Source: Leisingera sp. S132 (GTDB taxonomy: Bacteria > Pseudomonadota > Alphaproteobacteria > Rhodobacterales > Rhodobacteraceae). Taken from it: a DNA stretch of 64,000 bases. Where the stretch lies: contig NZ_CP083555.1 in NCBI RefSeq assembly GCF_025144465.1, positions 1-64,000 of the forward strand. The letters run 5' to 3'. Of the stretch, positions 8,894 to 17,364 are shown one piece after another. Made by a program: the position numbers and the translations under genes. Below the pieces are notes generated by a model. The model made no database searches and had not been told where the DNA came from. It was given only the letters and a program-made list of their open reading frames with translations. Positions within the stretch are counted from its first letter, which is position 1; each line of letters begins with the position of its first letter.

Positions 8894-10012
8894 ATGACTA
8901 AAGAACTGTTCAAACCCCTTACGATGGGGCCCCTCAACCTCCCCAACCGCATTGCTGTCGCGCCGATGACGCGGGCCCGCACAACGCAACCCGGCGATAT
9001 CCCAAATGCAATGATGGCTGAGTATTACGCACAGCGTGCCAGCGCCGGCCTGATCATCACCGAGGCCACCCAAATCTCTAACCAGGGCAAAGGATACTCG
9101 TTCACCCCGGGCATCTTCACCCCGGATCAGATCGAAGGCTGGAAACTGGTTACAGATGCGGTTCACAAGGTCGGAGGGCACATCTTTTTGCAGCTTTGGC
9201 ATGTGGGGCGGATGAGCCACGAAAGCTTTCACACTGATGGCAAACCCGTTGCGCCATCCGCTCTGTCACCAGACGCACAAGTTTGGATCGTTGACCCGGA
9301 AACTGGCGAAGGTGGCATGGTAGATTGCCCTGTTCCGCGGGCGCTGTCAAAAGCTGAGATCACAGACATCATTCAAGATTTCCGACAAGGTGCGGCCAAT
9401 GCGATTGCCGCTGGATTTGACGGTGTCGAAATTCATGGGGCAAACGGATATCTGATCGACGAGTTCCTGCGTCGGTCTTCAAATCAGCGCACGGATGACT
9501 ATGGCGGGTCACAGGAAAACCGTATCCGTTTCCTGCGCGAGGTCACCAAAGCCGTCGCCGATGAGATTGGCGCCGACAAGACCGGCATTCGGCTGTCGCC
9601 CTACATCACCCAACGCAACATGGCAGATGACGAGATCATCGAGGTGATCCTGAAAGCCGCCGAGGCTTTGAACGACATCGGGATTGCGTATGTTCATCTG
9701 TCCGAAGCCGACTGGGATGATGCCCCTATCGTACCCGAACAATTCCGCCACGATCTACGCAAGGTGTATTCGGGAACCATTATCGTTGCTGGAAAATACA
9801 CTCAGGAACGTGGCGAGAAAATCATCAGCGATGGGTTGGCCGACATCGTGGCCTATGGCCGACCATTCATCGCCAATCCAGACTTGCCTCGCCGGTTTTC
9901 TGAAAGTCTGCCTTTGGCCGATTTCGACCCGGCAAACCTGTTTGGTGGAACTGCGGTAGGGTATTCCGACTATCCTGACCACGACGATGCGCTCGAAATC
10001 GCAGGTGAATAA
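8894..10012 (+). CDS. old yellow enzyme family alkene reductase (NemA-like)
   Basis: The 372-residue protein is an FMN-dependent TIM-barrel ene-reductase of the OYE family. The active-site motif HGANGYLID begins at H181, with N184 binding the substrate carbonyl and Y186 as the proton donor. The downstream RTDDYGGS (199-206) is the family signature. Members reduce activated alkenes such as enones, N-ethylmaleimide or nitrate esters with NADPH in the cytoplasm. AAAAGGA precedes the ATG. It is divergent from a LysR gene and followed by a strong hairpin shared with the convergent DsbA-fold gene. The natural substrate cannot be read from the sequence. Confidence 0.9.
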   Translation: MTKELFKPLTMGPLNLPNRIAVAPMTRARTTQPGDIPNAMMAEYYAQRASAGLIITEATQISNQGKGYSFTPGIFTPDQIEGWKLVTDAVHKVGGHIFLQLWHVGRMSHESFHTDGKPVAPSALSPDAQVWIVDPETGEGGMVDCPVPRALSKAEITDIIQDFRQGAANAIAAGFDGVEIHGANGYLIDEFLRRSSNQRTDDYGGSQENRIRFLREVTKAVADEIGADKTGIRLSPYITQRNMADDEIIEVILKAAEALNDIGIAYVHLSEADWDDAPIVPEQFRHDLRKVYSGTIIVAGKYTQERGEKIISDGLADIVAYGRPFIANPDLPRRFSESLPLADFDPANLFGGTAVGYSDYPDHDDALEIAGE

Positions 10013-10023
10013 ATCCAACAACG

Positions 10024-10049
10024 GTTGGCGGCCTGATGGGGCCGCCAAC
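10024..10049. terminator. bidirectional hairpin terminator
   Basis: GTTGGCGGCC and GGCCGCCAAC form a perfect ten-pair stem with loop TGATGG. It sits between the converging old yellow enzyme and DsbA-fold genes. There is no clear T-run on either side. Confidence 0.6.
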
Positions 10050-10052
10050 GCA

Positions 10053-10613
10053 TTACGCTTGTCTCAGGGCATCCACCCAGTTTCCAATGGGATCGCGGCT
10101 TCCCAAACCGGGATCTACGATGCCGTTGACCATAAATGTCGGGGAGGCGTGAATGCCGTTTTGCCGGGCATATTTGACGTGCTTTTTGATTTCCCGATCC
10201 AGATCATGCCGCGCAAACTGCTCTTTCAACGGGACACCGCTGACAGATTCAATCCGCTCGATAAGAGCATTCGGCGTCACGTCCATATTCGGACCTGAGC
10301 AGTGATGCTCAAACTCGAAATTCTCAGGTTGAGAGTAAATGGCTTCCATCACAGCCCAGGCAGACGCTTTTCCATCAGCACAGCAGGACGCGGCCAGGAT
10401 CGCGCGACAGATAATTGCTGAGAACATGTGCCAGGGTTGCGACTGCAACCAAACCTGCAAAACAAGCCCATTCTCTCCGAACTCCTTTTGCAAAGAAGCG
10501 AGCTTTCCAAAAGCAATTGCTGAAAACGGGCAAGTTGGCTCTAGAAACACCTCGAAAACAGGGCCTCCCTGCCCCCAAACCAGCGGATCGGGTTTTGTTG
10601 TATCCTGGTTCAT
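10053..10613 (-). CDS. DsbA-family thioredoxin-fold protein with monothiol CPFS motif
   Basis: The product (about 186 residues from the ATG at 10613) has a thioredoxin-like DsbA fold. It has an N-terminal strand leading to PTCPFS (Cys28), an alpha-helical insert, and a cis-Pro region ASPTFMVNG. The usual CxxC is reduced to CPFS, so it has a single active-site thiol and disulfide oxidase activity is doubtful; glutathione- or isomerase-type chemistry is possible. There is no signal peptide. The start overlaps the stop of the NIPSNAP gene by four bases (ATGA), indicating translational coupling. A longer ORF to 10715 exists but would overlap the upstream gene heavily. Confidence 0.75.
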   Translation of the reverse strand: MNQDTTKPDPLVWGQGGPVFEVFLEPTCPFSAIAFGKLASLQKEFGENGLVLQVWLQSQPWHMFSAIICRAILAASCCADGKASAWAVMEAIYSQPENFEFEHHCSGPNMDVTPNALIERIESVSGVPLKEQFARHDLDREIKKHVKYARQNGIHASPTFMVNGIVDPGLGSRDPIGNWVDALRQA

Positions 10614-10939
10614 TTGCGTGTTCCGGGCAGCCAGAACTTGGCAGGCTTCAGCAACGTGTTGTGTTGTTCGGTTTGATAGCCCAGCTCCGCGCCGGCTTGA
10701 CGATACGCCAACCAATCGGCGTCGTCATAAAGGGCCTTGCGGCGCGTCTCGCGATCCGCCGCATTCTCATACTGCCAAAGATGTATATAGGCATTCACAT
10801 CGCCACTTTCGACGACACCATAAAAGGCAGGGTTTCCCAAATGCCGCTTTTGCGCTTCGAACCCAAGTTCTTCGTATAGCGCCAATTGCTTTGGCAATGT
10901 ACCGGGGCGGGTGCGGTATGTTCTGAGGTCAAATAACAT
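10610..10939 (-). CDS. NIPSNAP-family small protein
   Basis: The 109-residue product is a dimeric alpha/beta-barrel-type NIPSNAP protein. It opens with MLFDLRTYRTRPG and contains the aromatic W-Q-Y-E-N segment typical of the family. Bacterial NIPSNAP genes often sit in catabolic operons, and their role is unclear. It is translationally coupled to the DsbA-fold gene downstream and lies beyond the stem-loops that end the ABC transporter operon, so it is probably a separate two-gene unit. Confidence 0.8.
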   Translation of the reverse strand: MLFDLRTYRTRPGTLPKQLALYEELGFEAQKRHLGNPAFYGVVESGDVNAYIHLWQYENAADRETRRKALYDDADWLAYRQAGAELGYQTEQHNTLLKPAKFWLPGTRK

Positions 10940-11002
10940 GCTGTTTCCTTCCGGTGAGATGTATCTTGTGCGTCTGAACTCGGTCCTTTTTGAACAGAAA
11001 TC

Positions 11003-11035
11003 TGCCGGAAGCGTGGGGAGAGGTCACTTCCGGCA
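11003..11035 (-). terminator. stem-loop downstream of ABC operon
   Basis: TGCCGGAAG and CTTCCGGCA form a perfect nine-pair stem with a 15-base loop, in the gap after the binding-protein gene. It may be a terminator or part of the NIPSNAP leader. Confidence 0.4.
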
Positions 11036-11069
11036 GGGGCTGGATCATGCATAAGCAGCCGATCCAGTC

Positions 11070-11093
11070 GCAGGCCCTATTAGGCGGGCCTGC
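11070..11093 (-). terminator. hairpin terminator of ABC operon
   Basis: GCAGGCCC and GGGCCTGC form an eight-pair stem with an eight-base loop, 23 bases after the stop of the binding-protein gene on the minus strand. No T-run follows. Confidence 0.5.
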
Positions 11094-11115
11094 CATAGTC
11101 CTGGACCTGTAAGGC

Positions 11116-12225
11116 TTAGTTCACACCCCAGATGCTGCGATAGACATCGCGATAACCATTGCCGGGATCATAAGACAGATCGGCGCCACCATCTTCCATC
11201 ACGTTGTCAGGAGTGAAGAGATGAACCGGCACCACAAATCCAGAGTGCTCTTCTCCCGCCAGCGCACGGTTCATTTCATCAACGGCCTGCCAGCCATGCA
11301 GATTAAGCGGTTCCGCAACAGTCGCGTATTGATAGAAGTTCTGCTGGATGCGCTGGAATGCTGCCTCGGACCCGTCTCCTGCCGAAATATTCCTCGGGAA
11401 CCCACCTTGCTCCTTGCCCGCCGAAATCAGAGCTGGAGCCATGAAATCAAACGGCAGATCATTGATGGTCAGAGAATAGGTCCAGTCCTCCCCAAAACGC
11501 TGCAGCAGCGCGTTTGTCAGGGGCGGCATCCGCGTGCTGGCCTCGGCCAGAGGCGTGTCTTCGACTGAGAGGATCTTACACCCTTCGCAGGCACTGATTA
11601 CTTCGGCAATGGCATCGGATTTCGCGATCGCAATCTCGTACACACTGTCAGTGAAAATCACCACATTTGCCGTGCCATCACTGTCGGCGACCGCGAGCGA
11701 CGCCGCAGCTCGCGAAATCTCAAGAGGGTCGGTCGTGATGTTTGTGAAAATCGGATGTTTGTCCGACGGTCCAGTGGAGGCGGTCGAATGCCATCCTACA
11801 ACCACAATGCCCGCCTCATCCGCCTGACGGATCGCCTCGGCCTGTTCATTGGCATCGATCGTGCCCAGGATAATTCCGTCAGGTTGCAACGCGATCGCCT
11901 GTTGCATAGCGGATGAGCGCCCGGAAACCGATCCTTGTCCATCAATGATGCGAAGATCCCAACCAATGGCTGCAACCGCTTCCTTGACGCCCTCGCTCAC
12001 TCCAAGTGCGCCTCCGTTCCGCTGATCCGCAGAGACATAGACCACGGTTTTGCCTTGCTGGGCTTCCGGGCCGGCCGTCGGCCCAGTCCAGGGTGCATTG
12101 GGCGCCGAGGCAGCAGCAACGTAGGCTTTGGCATCGCTGACCGCATCTGCCAGCGCCATTTGTCCGCCAAACGCCGATCCGGCCAGCATCGCGGCGAAGA
12201 CCGCTTTTTGAAGTGTCGTGTTCAT
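11116..12225 (-). CDS. CUT2-type ABC transporter periplasmic sugar-binding protein
   Basis: The 369-residue product has a Sec signal peptide (cleavage near ALA-D at about residue 26) and a two-lobed periplasmic binding protein fold of the RbsB type. Features include QAIALQPDGIILGTID and the hinge-region segment ADEAGIVVVGWHS. It is the last gene of an ATPase-permease-binding protein operon on the minus strand. The ligand is probably a sugar or sugar-like compound, but it cannot be specified. Two hairpins follow. The neighbouring AraC-type gene probably controls its expression. Confidence 0.85.
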   Translation of the reverse strand: MNTTLQKAVFAAMLAGSAFGGQMALADAVSDAKAYVAAASAPNAPWTGPTAGPEAQQGKTVVYVSADQRNGGALGVSEGVKEAVAAIGWDLRIIDGQGSVSGRSSAMQQAIALQPDGIILGTIDANEQAEAIRQADEAGIVVVGWHSTASTGPSDKHPIFTNITTDPLEISRAAASLAVADSDGTANVVIFTDSVYEIAIAKSDAIAEVISACEGCKILSVEDTPLAEASTRMPPLTNALLQRFGEDWTYSLTINDLPFDFMAPALISAGKEQGGFPRNISAGDGSEAAFQRIQQNFYQYATVAEPLNLHGWQAVDEMNRALAGEEHSGFVVPVHLFTPDNVMEDGGADLSYDPGNGYRDVYRSIWGVN

Positions 12226-12254
12226 GGTTTTCCTCCTCGTTGAACGTCTATGTT

Positions 12255-13328
12255 TCAGGCTTGTTTTTGTTGGTCGTTGGCTTCCGCTTTCACGTCGGGA
12301 ACACGGGCATGACGCACGGAGCTCCGCTTGCGCTGTGCGTAGCCAGCAATGCCGATCGCAATCAAAAGGGTGGCCCCGTTGAAGAGTGGCTCCACAAAGA
12401 ACGCACCGCCAAGTTGCTGGATCCCCGAGATGCCGACAGCCAGGATGATCACGCCAACCATCGTGCCCCAGACATTCACGCGCCCCGGTTTGATGGTCGT
12501 GGATCCCAGAAATGCACCGACCAAGGCAGGCAGAAGGAATTCGAGCCCAACACTGGCCTGGCCAATGCGCAGTTTCGCCGCCAGAACAATCCCGGCAATC
12601 GCACCGATCAGGCCAGACGCGATAAATGCTCCGATCACATAACGGCGGGTACGGATACCGTTCAGTTCAGCTGCTCTCGAGTTTGCGCCAATGGCATAAA
12701 GATTGCGGCCAATTGGCAGGTATTCGGACACCACCCACAGCACGATTGCGATAGCCAGGACATAGAACGCTGCAATTGGCAGGCCGAAAATTGTGTGTGC
12801 ATAGATGCCAGTAAACGCCTCGGGCAACGCGCCGATCACTTGTCGACCGCCGGTATGCCAAAGCGCCAATGCGTAAATGACCGTGCCCGTTCCTAGCGTG
12901 GCGATAAAGCTGTCAATCCGAGCCACCTCGACCAACAGGCCATTCAGCAAACCCAAAGCGCAGCCCCCAAGCAACACGATGACGACGGCAATGGTCCAAT
13001 CGAATCCATAGACCGTTTGCAAACTGATCGCGAGCACGTGCCAAATGACGATCCCATATCCTACTGTCAGGTCGATCCGGCCCGTCATCATCGGGATCAT
13101 TGCGGCTAACGACAGCAACGCGATTACCGACTTTTCCCCTAGAATTGCGCGCAAGTTCAAATAGGTCGGGAAAGTTTGAGGTAGCAAAACTGAAAACAGC
13201 AGGATTAACCCGAGCGTCAGGATCGGCAGACCGTAAACTGGCAGGAAGCGTATGATCTTTGCGGGGGTCGAAAGGCCTTTCAACTGTGCCTGTGTCGGTT
13301 CGAGTGCGTTGGATTCAAGCGATTGCAT
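12255..13328 (-). CDS. CUT2-type ABC transporter permease
   Basis: The product (about 357 residues) is a highly hydrophobic RbsC/AraH-like permease with roughly ten predicted membrane segments and the conserved GYGIVIWHVLAI and IGANSRAAELNGI regions. The ATG at 13328 is chosen because it overlaps the end of the ATPase gene by 14 bases; the longer frame to 13367 lies wholly inside that gene. It forms the inner-membrane channel of the transporter encoded with the flanking ATPase and binding protein. Confidence 0.85.
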   Translation of the reverse strand: MQSLESNALEPTQAQLKGLSTPAKIIRFLPVYGLPILTLGLILLFSVLLPQTFPTYLNLRAILGEKSVIALLSLAAMIPMMTGRIDLTVGYGIVIWHVLAISLQTVYGFDWTIAVVIVLLGGCALGLLNGLLVEVARIDSFIATLGTGTVIYALALWHTGGRQVIGALPEAFTGIYAHTIFGLPIAAFYVLAIAIVLWVVSEYLPIGRNLYAIGANSRAAELNGIRTRRYVIGAFIASGLIGAIAGIVLAAKLRIGQASVGLEFLLPALVGAFLGSTTIKPGRVNVWGTMVGVIILAVGISGIQQLGGAFFVEPLFNGATLLIAIGIAGYAQRKRSSVRHARVPDVKAEANDQQKQA

Positions 13329-14856
13329 GGCTGGGCTCCTTGCTCGCCGGATCCAAAGACGCGGCATTCAGTAGGGATGTGATTGAGAGGTCTTCTTGCG
13401 GGATCTCCGCAACAATTTGGCCGTCATGAAAGACGCAAGCGCGGTGACTCAATGCGGCCACCTCTTCGAAATCGGTCGAGATAAGTAGCACCGCAAGCCC
13501 GTTTTCCAGCGCTTTGGCCAGAAGTGCGTAGATGTCGGCTTTTGACCCAACATCCACGCCCGCAGTTGGATCTTCCAAGATCAGGACCGAGCCTCCAACG
13601 CTCATCCACCTGGCCATCACAACTTTCTGCTGGTTGCCACCTGACAGAGTTTCAATGGGTGCCGCTGGATCGTTGGGGCGGATATCGAACGCGTCACCAA
13701 TGCTGCGCGCTTCGCGAGCCTCATCGGCAGGTGTGCGAAACGACAGGTTACTACGCCCAGTCAGCGCCGGGTTGATGAAAAGGTTCTCCTGAATGGTCAG
13801 ACCTGGAGCGATGGATTCAGCGTTCCGATCACCAGCCACCATGCAGATTCCTTGCTCGATGGATTGTTGTGGATGCGAGGTTTTGAGAGGCGCGCCGTTT
13901 TCAAGCTCGACACGGCCTTGTTCAATCGGGCTGCGTCCAAACAAGGCGTGTCCGACGGCGTCCTGCCCCGCGCCGCGAAGCCCAACCAACCCCAGGACCT
14001 CTCCGCGGCGCAGTTCAAAACTCACTGGTCCCACATCTTCGGTACACATCTCGTACAGTCGAAGCGCAACGGGGCTGTTTTCCATCGCGGGTGGGTGCAC
14101 AAACACCTCTTCCAATGCGCGCCCAATGATCAACTGGATCAGGCTATCGCCATCCAGCTTTCCAATTGGCTCATCTCCAACCAGAAACCCATCTCGCAAC
14201 ACCACTGCACGATCGCCGATCGCAAATACCTCATCCAGGCGATGCGACACATAGATCATTGCCACACCGGTTTCCCTGAGGCGGCATAAAACCTCGTGCA
14301 GCATTTCAACATCTGACTGCGGAAGGCTCGCCGTGGGCTCATCCAACACAAGCAACTTGGCATTGCGCGCGAGAGCCCGCGCAATCGCGACTAGGGATTT
14401 CTCAGTACGCGTCAACTCTTGCACCCGCATATCCGGGTCAATTGCATCGGAAACCAGTGCAAGGGCTTCGCTGGCACGCTTACGGGTCAATCGCCAGTTG
14501 ATCAGACCAAACCGACGTTCAAACGACCCCTGCATCAAGCCGATGTTCTCGGCGACGGTCATCCATTCAATCAGTCCCAAATCCTGGTGAATGAATGCCA
14601 CGCCCGGATTTGAGCCTCTGGGATCAAATTTGCTACCTTCAAACAAGAAGCGTCCGCTATCGGCCGAATAAACCCCGGCGAGCATTTTGATCAGAGTTGA
14701 CTTGCCCGCGCCATTCTCGCCGAGAAGCGCGACAATCTCCCCTTTTGAAACAGTAAAGCTGACATCTGTCACGGCTTTCGTTCCACCAAACCGCTTGTTC
14801 AACCCTTCGATTGACAAGACTGGAACGCCCGCATTTTTGATGCGCTCTTTGTCCAT
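13315..14856 (-). CDS. CUT2-type ABC transporter tandem ATPase (RbsA/XylG-like)
   Basis: The 513-residue protein has two fused ABC domains. The first has Walker A GENGAGKST (about residues 45-53) and Walker B LLVLDEPTASL. The second has the degenerate GLRGAGQDA P-loop typical of RbsA-type proteins and a signature LSGGNQQKV. It energises uptake through the permease encoded downstream. It is the first gene of the operon and is divergent from an AraC-type regulator. TGGGAGGAAGAAC upstream of the ATG is a strong ribosome-binding site. Confidence 0.88.
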   Translation of the reverse strand: MDKERIKNAGVPVLSIEGLNKRFGGTKAVTDVSFTVSKGEIVALLGENGAGKSTLIKMLAGVYSADSGRFLFEGSKFDPRGSNPGVAFIHQDLGLIEWMTVAENIGLMQGSFERRFGLINWRLTRKRASEALALVSDAIDPDMRVQELTRTEKSLVAIARALARNAKLLVLDEPTASLPQSDVEMLHEVLCRLRETGVAMIYVSHRLDEVFAIGDRAVVLRDGFLVGDEPIGKLDGDSLIQLIIGRALEEVFVHPPAMENSPVALRLYEMCTEDVGPVSFELRRGEVLGLVGLRGAGQDAVGHALFGRSPIEQGRVELENGAPLKTSHPQQSIEQGICMVAGDRNAESIAPGLTIQENLFINPALTGRSNLSFRTPADEAREARSIGDAFDIRPNDPAAPIETLSGGNQQKVVMARWMSVGGSVLILEDPTAGVDVGSKADIYALLAKALENGLAVLLISTDFEEVAALSHRACVFHDGQIVAEIPQEDLSITSLLNAASLDPASKEPSHAIA

Positions 14857-14944
14857 GTTCTTCCTCCCATCATCGCCAACTCAGGTGTCCTAAATTAAAC
14901 GATTTGACATTTATCCACTATTTCGGACTTGTCCCGCATTCGAT

Positions 14945-14974
14945 AATCGGCCAATATGTTTCTTGAATCGGCCA
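14945..14974. promoter_or_regulatory. direct repeat, candidate AraC-type half-sites
   Basis: The nine-base sequence AATCGGCCA occurs at 14945-14953 and again at 14966-14974. The 21-base period places both copies on the same face of the helix. AraC-family proteins bind such direct half-site repeats. The pair sits between the regulator gene and the divergent ABC transporter operon, so it could serve both. Confidence 0.55.
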
Positions 14975-15028
14975 CGTTGGTACTTGTGCAAAGAACCCAC
15001 TCTATCGCATTGCTGGGAAGCTTATTTT

Positions 15029-15838
15029 ATGGAAATTCAGATGGATAAACCGTTTAGCATCACCGACCCGGAGCATAGCCATTCCATAGCATTCAAGGCC
15101 GACCGCAGCTCATTTCAGTCGGAGCAAGAACCCGCCGGGCAACTGGTGATGTGTCAATCCGGAGAGATCGAGCTTTACGGCCACAATGGTGAGTGGGCGA
15201 TCCCCGCCGACTACATGGTTTTCATACCAGCCGGCCGAATGTTTCGAATTCGGATTCGAATGCCCTCTTCTGGTTTGGTGATGAAGTTCTGCAAGAATGA
15301 AGTAACCTGGAACCACGACGGTTGTTGGGTTGGCCAAATCCCCGATATCGCGGCGCATATGGCGCAGTATTCGCTGAAATGGAGCCCGGAAGAAGAGCGG
15401 AGTCGACGCAAAAGCAAGGCCTTTTTTGTGACATTGGGGGATATGGTCCCGGGCTGGTTCCAACATGAGAGGATCATGTGGACACCTTATGCAGAGAACT
15501 CAGCCATCCAGAGGGTCATAGATTTTGCGCGGTCGCGCGGGCCAGCCACCTCTTTGCCCGAAGTCGCCGAACATGTTGGAATGTCCGAACGTACTCTGCG
15601 GCGCCATATGCAAACCGAACTAGGGCAAAGCTGGCGGGAGTTCATTCGGGAACTCCGCATGAACAAGGCCATGGAACTGCTGCGCAAAGAAAAGAAATCT
15701 GTGACCGAGACAGCCTTTGAGGTGGGATTTTCCAGCAGCTCCGCCTTTTCAAACGCCTTCTTGGACTATGTCGGAAAGACACCTTCCGCGTTTGCCAGAT
15801 CGGTGCGCCCAAGTGCGGAAAAAATATCTAGCCTCTAA
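15029..15838 (+). CDS. AraC-family transcriptional regulator with cupin N-terminus
   Basis: The product (about 269 residues from the ATG at 15029) has an N-terminal cupin-like ligand domain and two C-terminal HTH units (LPEVAEHVGMSERTLRRHMQ and VTETAFEVGFSSSSAFSNAF). An in-frame TTG at 14963 would lengthen it by 22 residues, but it overlaps the repeat upstream; the ATG has a TGGGAAG ribosome-binding site. It is divergent from the sugar-type ABC operon, so it is the likely regulator of that uptake system. Confidence 0.85.
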   Translation: MEIQMDKPFSITDPEHSHSIAFKADRSSFQSEQEPAGQLVMCQSGEIELYGHNGEWAIPADYMVFIPAGRMFRIRIRMPSSGLVMKFCKNEVTWNHDGCWVGQIPDIAAHMAQYSLKWSPEEERSRRKSKAFFVTLGDMVPGWFQHERIMWTPYAENSAIQRVIDFARSRGPATSLPEVAEHVGMSERTLRRHMQTELGQSWREFIRELRMNKAMELLRKEKKSVTETAFEVGFSSSSAFSNAFLDYVGKTPSAFARSVRPSAEKISSL

Positions 15839-16086
15839 AAGGCTGACGAATGGATCAATGCACTGTCGACAAAGCAAGAGACCTCCAGCACATCCAGCGC
15901 GAAGCCTTTGACCGAATTTCCAAGGAGTTTGTCCGAATCTCGCATGCCTGAGTGTCCGTTTTTGGCAAAAATACCGAAAATGGGCGATATTGGGTCAGAT
16001 GAGTGTTGAAGGCACCCCCACCGAGTCAGTGGTTAAAATGCGCAAGTGGTCCGATGTCGTCAGAATTTCCGGCCTAGGAGAGAAAT
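15839..16086. other. intergenic region without recognised gene
   Basis: This 248-base gap between the AraC-type gene and the PEBP gene holds no convincing ORF, hairpin or repeat. It presumably carries the promoter of the PEBP/cytochrome pair. Confidence 0.5.
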
Positions 16087-16575
16087 GTGACGGATCAGCA
16101 AACACTGCAACTCAACAGCACCACACTTGAAGAAAACGCCAACATTTCGGCCGCACAATACCTGAACAGTTTTGGTTGCAGCGGTGAGAACGAACGCCCA
16201 AGGCTCGAATGGCAGAACGTACCGGCTGGGACCAAGAGCTTTGCTCTCACCTTCTATGATCAAGACGCCCCCACAGGCAGTGGATTTTGGCATTGGGTCG
16301 CCTATGACATTCCAAGGCATATTACCCGATTAAACAGTGGGCCGTTGCCGGAGGGTATCAAAGAAGCGAATACAGATTTTGGTGAGCCAGGCTATTTTGG
16401 GCCATGCCCTCCGGTGGGTCGTAAGCACAGATACACGTTCTATCTGCATGCACTGAATGCCGAGACATTGGACATTCCGGACAACGCTACAGGAGCCCTT
16501 GCCGGTTTTTTTATTCACCAGCACACACTGGCCAAAGCCAGCTTTACGGTCATTGCGGGGCCACGCGAAGAATAA
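16087..16575 (+). CDS. YbhB/YbcL-family PEBP (Raf kinase inhibitor-like) protein
   Basis: The 162-residue protein matches the bacterial phosphatidylethanolamine-binding-protein family, with a segment DQDAPTGSGFWHWVAYDIP (family D-P-D-A-P and H-W motifs) and the GPCPPVGRKHRY segment that lines the anion pocket. The start is a GTG preceded by GGAG. The function of bacterial members is unresolved. There is no signal peptide, so it is probably cytoplasmic. The b561-like membrane cytochrome gene follows after 21 bases, so the two are likely cotranscribed. Confidence 0.85.
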   Translation: MTDQQTLQLNSTTLEENANISAAQYLNSFGCSGENERPRLEWQNVPAGTKSFALTFYDQDAPTGSGFWHWVAYDIPRHITRLNSGPLPEGIKEANTDFGEPGYFGPCPPVGRKHRYTFYLHALNAETLDIPDNATGALAGFFIHQHTLAKASFTVIAGPREE

Positions 16576-16596
16576 GCCGCATTTGAGGGAGGAACC

Positions 16597-17310
16597 ATGA
16601 AAACTCAACACAACATCCCCGAAGAGGTCTATCTCGAATTCCTTGGCCGCACGGTTGAAATCCACTGGAATTATCACGCCATCCTGATGGTTACCGTGTG
16701 GTTCGTGCTGGTCCCCATTGGCATTATCTCTTTGCGCTATTTCAAACCGAAACCCACCAAAACTGGGATCACCGCTTATCGAACCATATGGCGTCCGGAG
16801 TGGGTTTGGTTTCACATTCATCAGTGGGGGCTGAACTTGGCAATTCTTCTGTCTCTGGCGGGCATGTTGGTTGCGCTGGTCGTCAGCCAAGGCGTCTCCG
16901 GATCGCTGCATTCCATCTTTGGCCTTGCAACAATCGGACTTGGGGTTCTGCAAGGTATTTCGGCATTCTTTCGCGGTTCCCACGGGGGACGGTACTACGA
17001 GATCGCTGACCCCGAAGATCCCAAAACCTGGGAAGGAGACCATTTCAGCATGACCCCACGCCGCCGCCGCATGGAATCTTACCACAAAACCGCAGGGTTC
17101 TTTACCATGCTTTGTGCTGCCGCAGCTGTCGGTTCCGGCCTGATGCAATACCCGATGCCCATCCTGACCGCAGTTCTCGTGGTGGTCAGCATCTTATTGC
17201 TTGGGCTTTCTGTTTGGCGAGAGCATTTGGGGAAACGATACGACACCTATCGCTCGGTTTTTGGGAATGACCGGACACATCCTTACAACAAGGAGCGCGA
17301 AGAGCTTTGA
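16597..17310 (+). CDS. cytochrome b561-like integral membrane protein
   Basis: The 237-residue protein has about five membrane segments with conserved histidines near helix ends (YHAILM, FHIHQW, LHSIFG, YHKTAG), as expected for a di-heme b561-type core. It resembles the CYB561/DOMON-associated membrane domain but has no DOMON domain. It probably moves electrons across the inner membrane; the partner is unknown. The start has a GAGGGAGGA ribosome-binding site. The gene ends at a strong bidirectional terminator facing the FAD/FeS gene. Confidence 0.72.
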   Translation: MKTQHNIPEEVYLEFLGRTVEIHWNYHAILMVTVWFVLVPIGIISLRYFKPKPTKTGITAYRTIWRPEWVWFHIHQWGLNLAILLSLAGMLVALVVSQGVSGSLHSIFGLATIGLGVLQGISAFFRGSHGGRYYEIADPEDPKTWEGDHFSMTPRRRRMESYHKTAGFFTMLCAAAAVGSGLMQYPMPILTAVLVVVSILLLGLSVWREHLGKRYDTYRSVFGNDRTHPYNKEREEL

Positions 17311-17317
17311 ATGTATG

Positions 17318-17348
17318 ACATCGGGTGCACTAGATATGCACCCGATGT
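17318..17348. terminator. bidirectional terminator
   Basis: ACATCGGGTGCA and TGCACCCGATGT form a perfect 12-pair stem around CTAGATA. It lies between converging plus- and minus-strand genes. Confidence 0.8.
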
Positions 17349-17364
17349 ATTCATCAGATGAACA

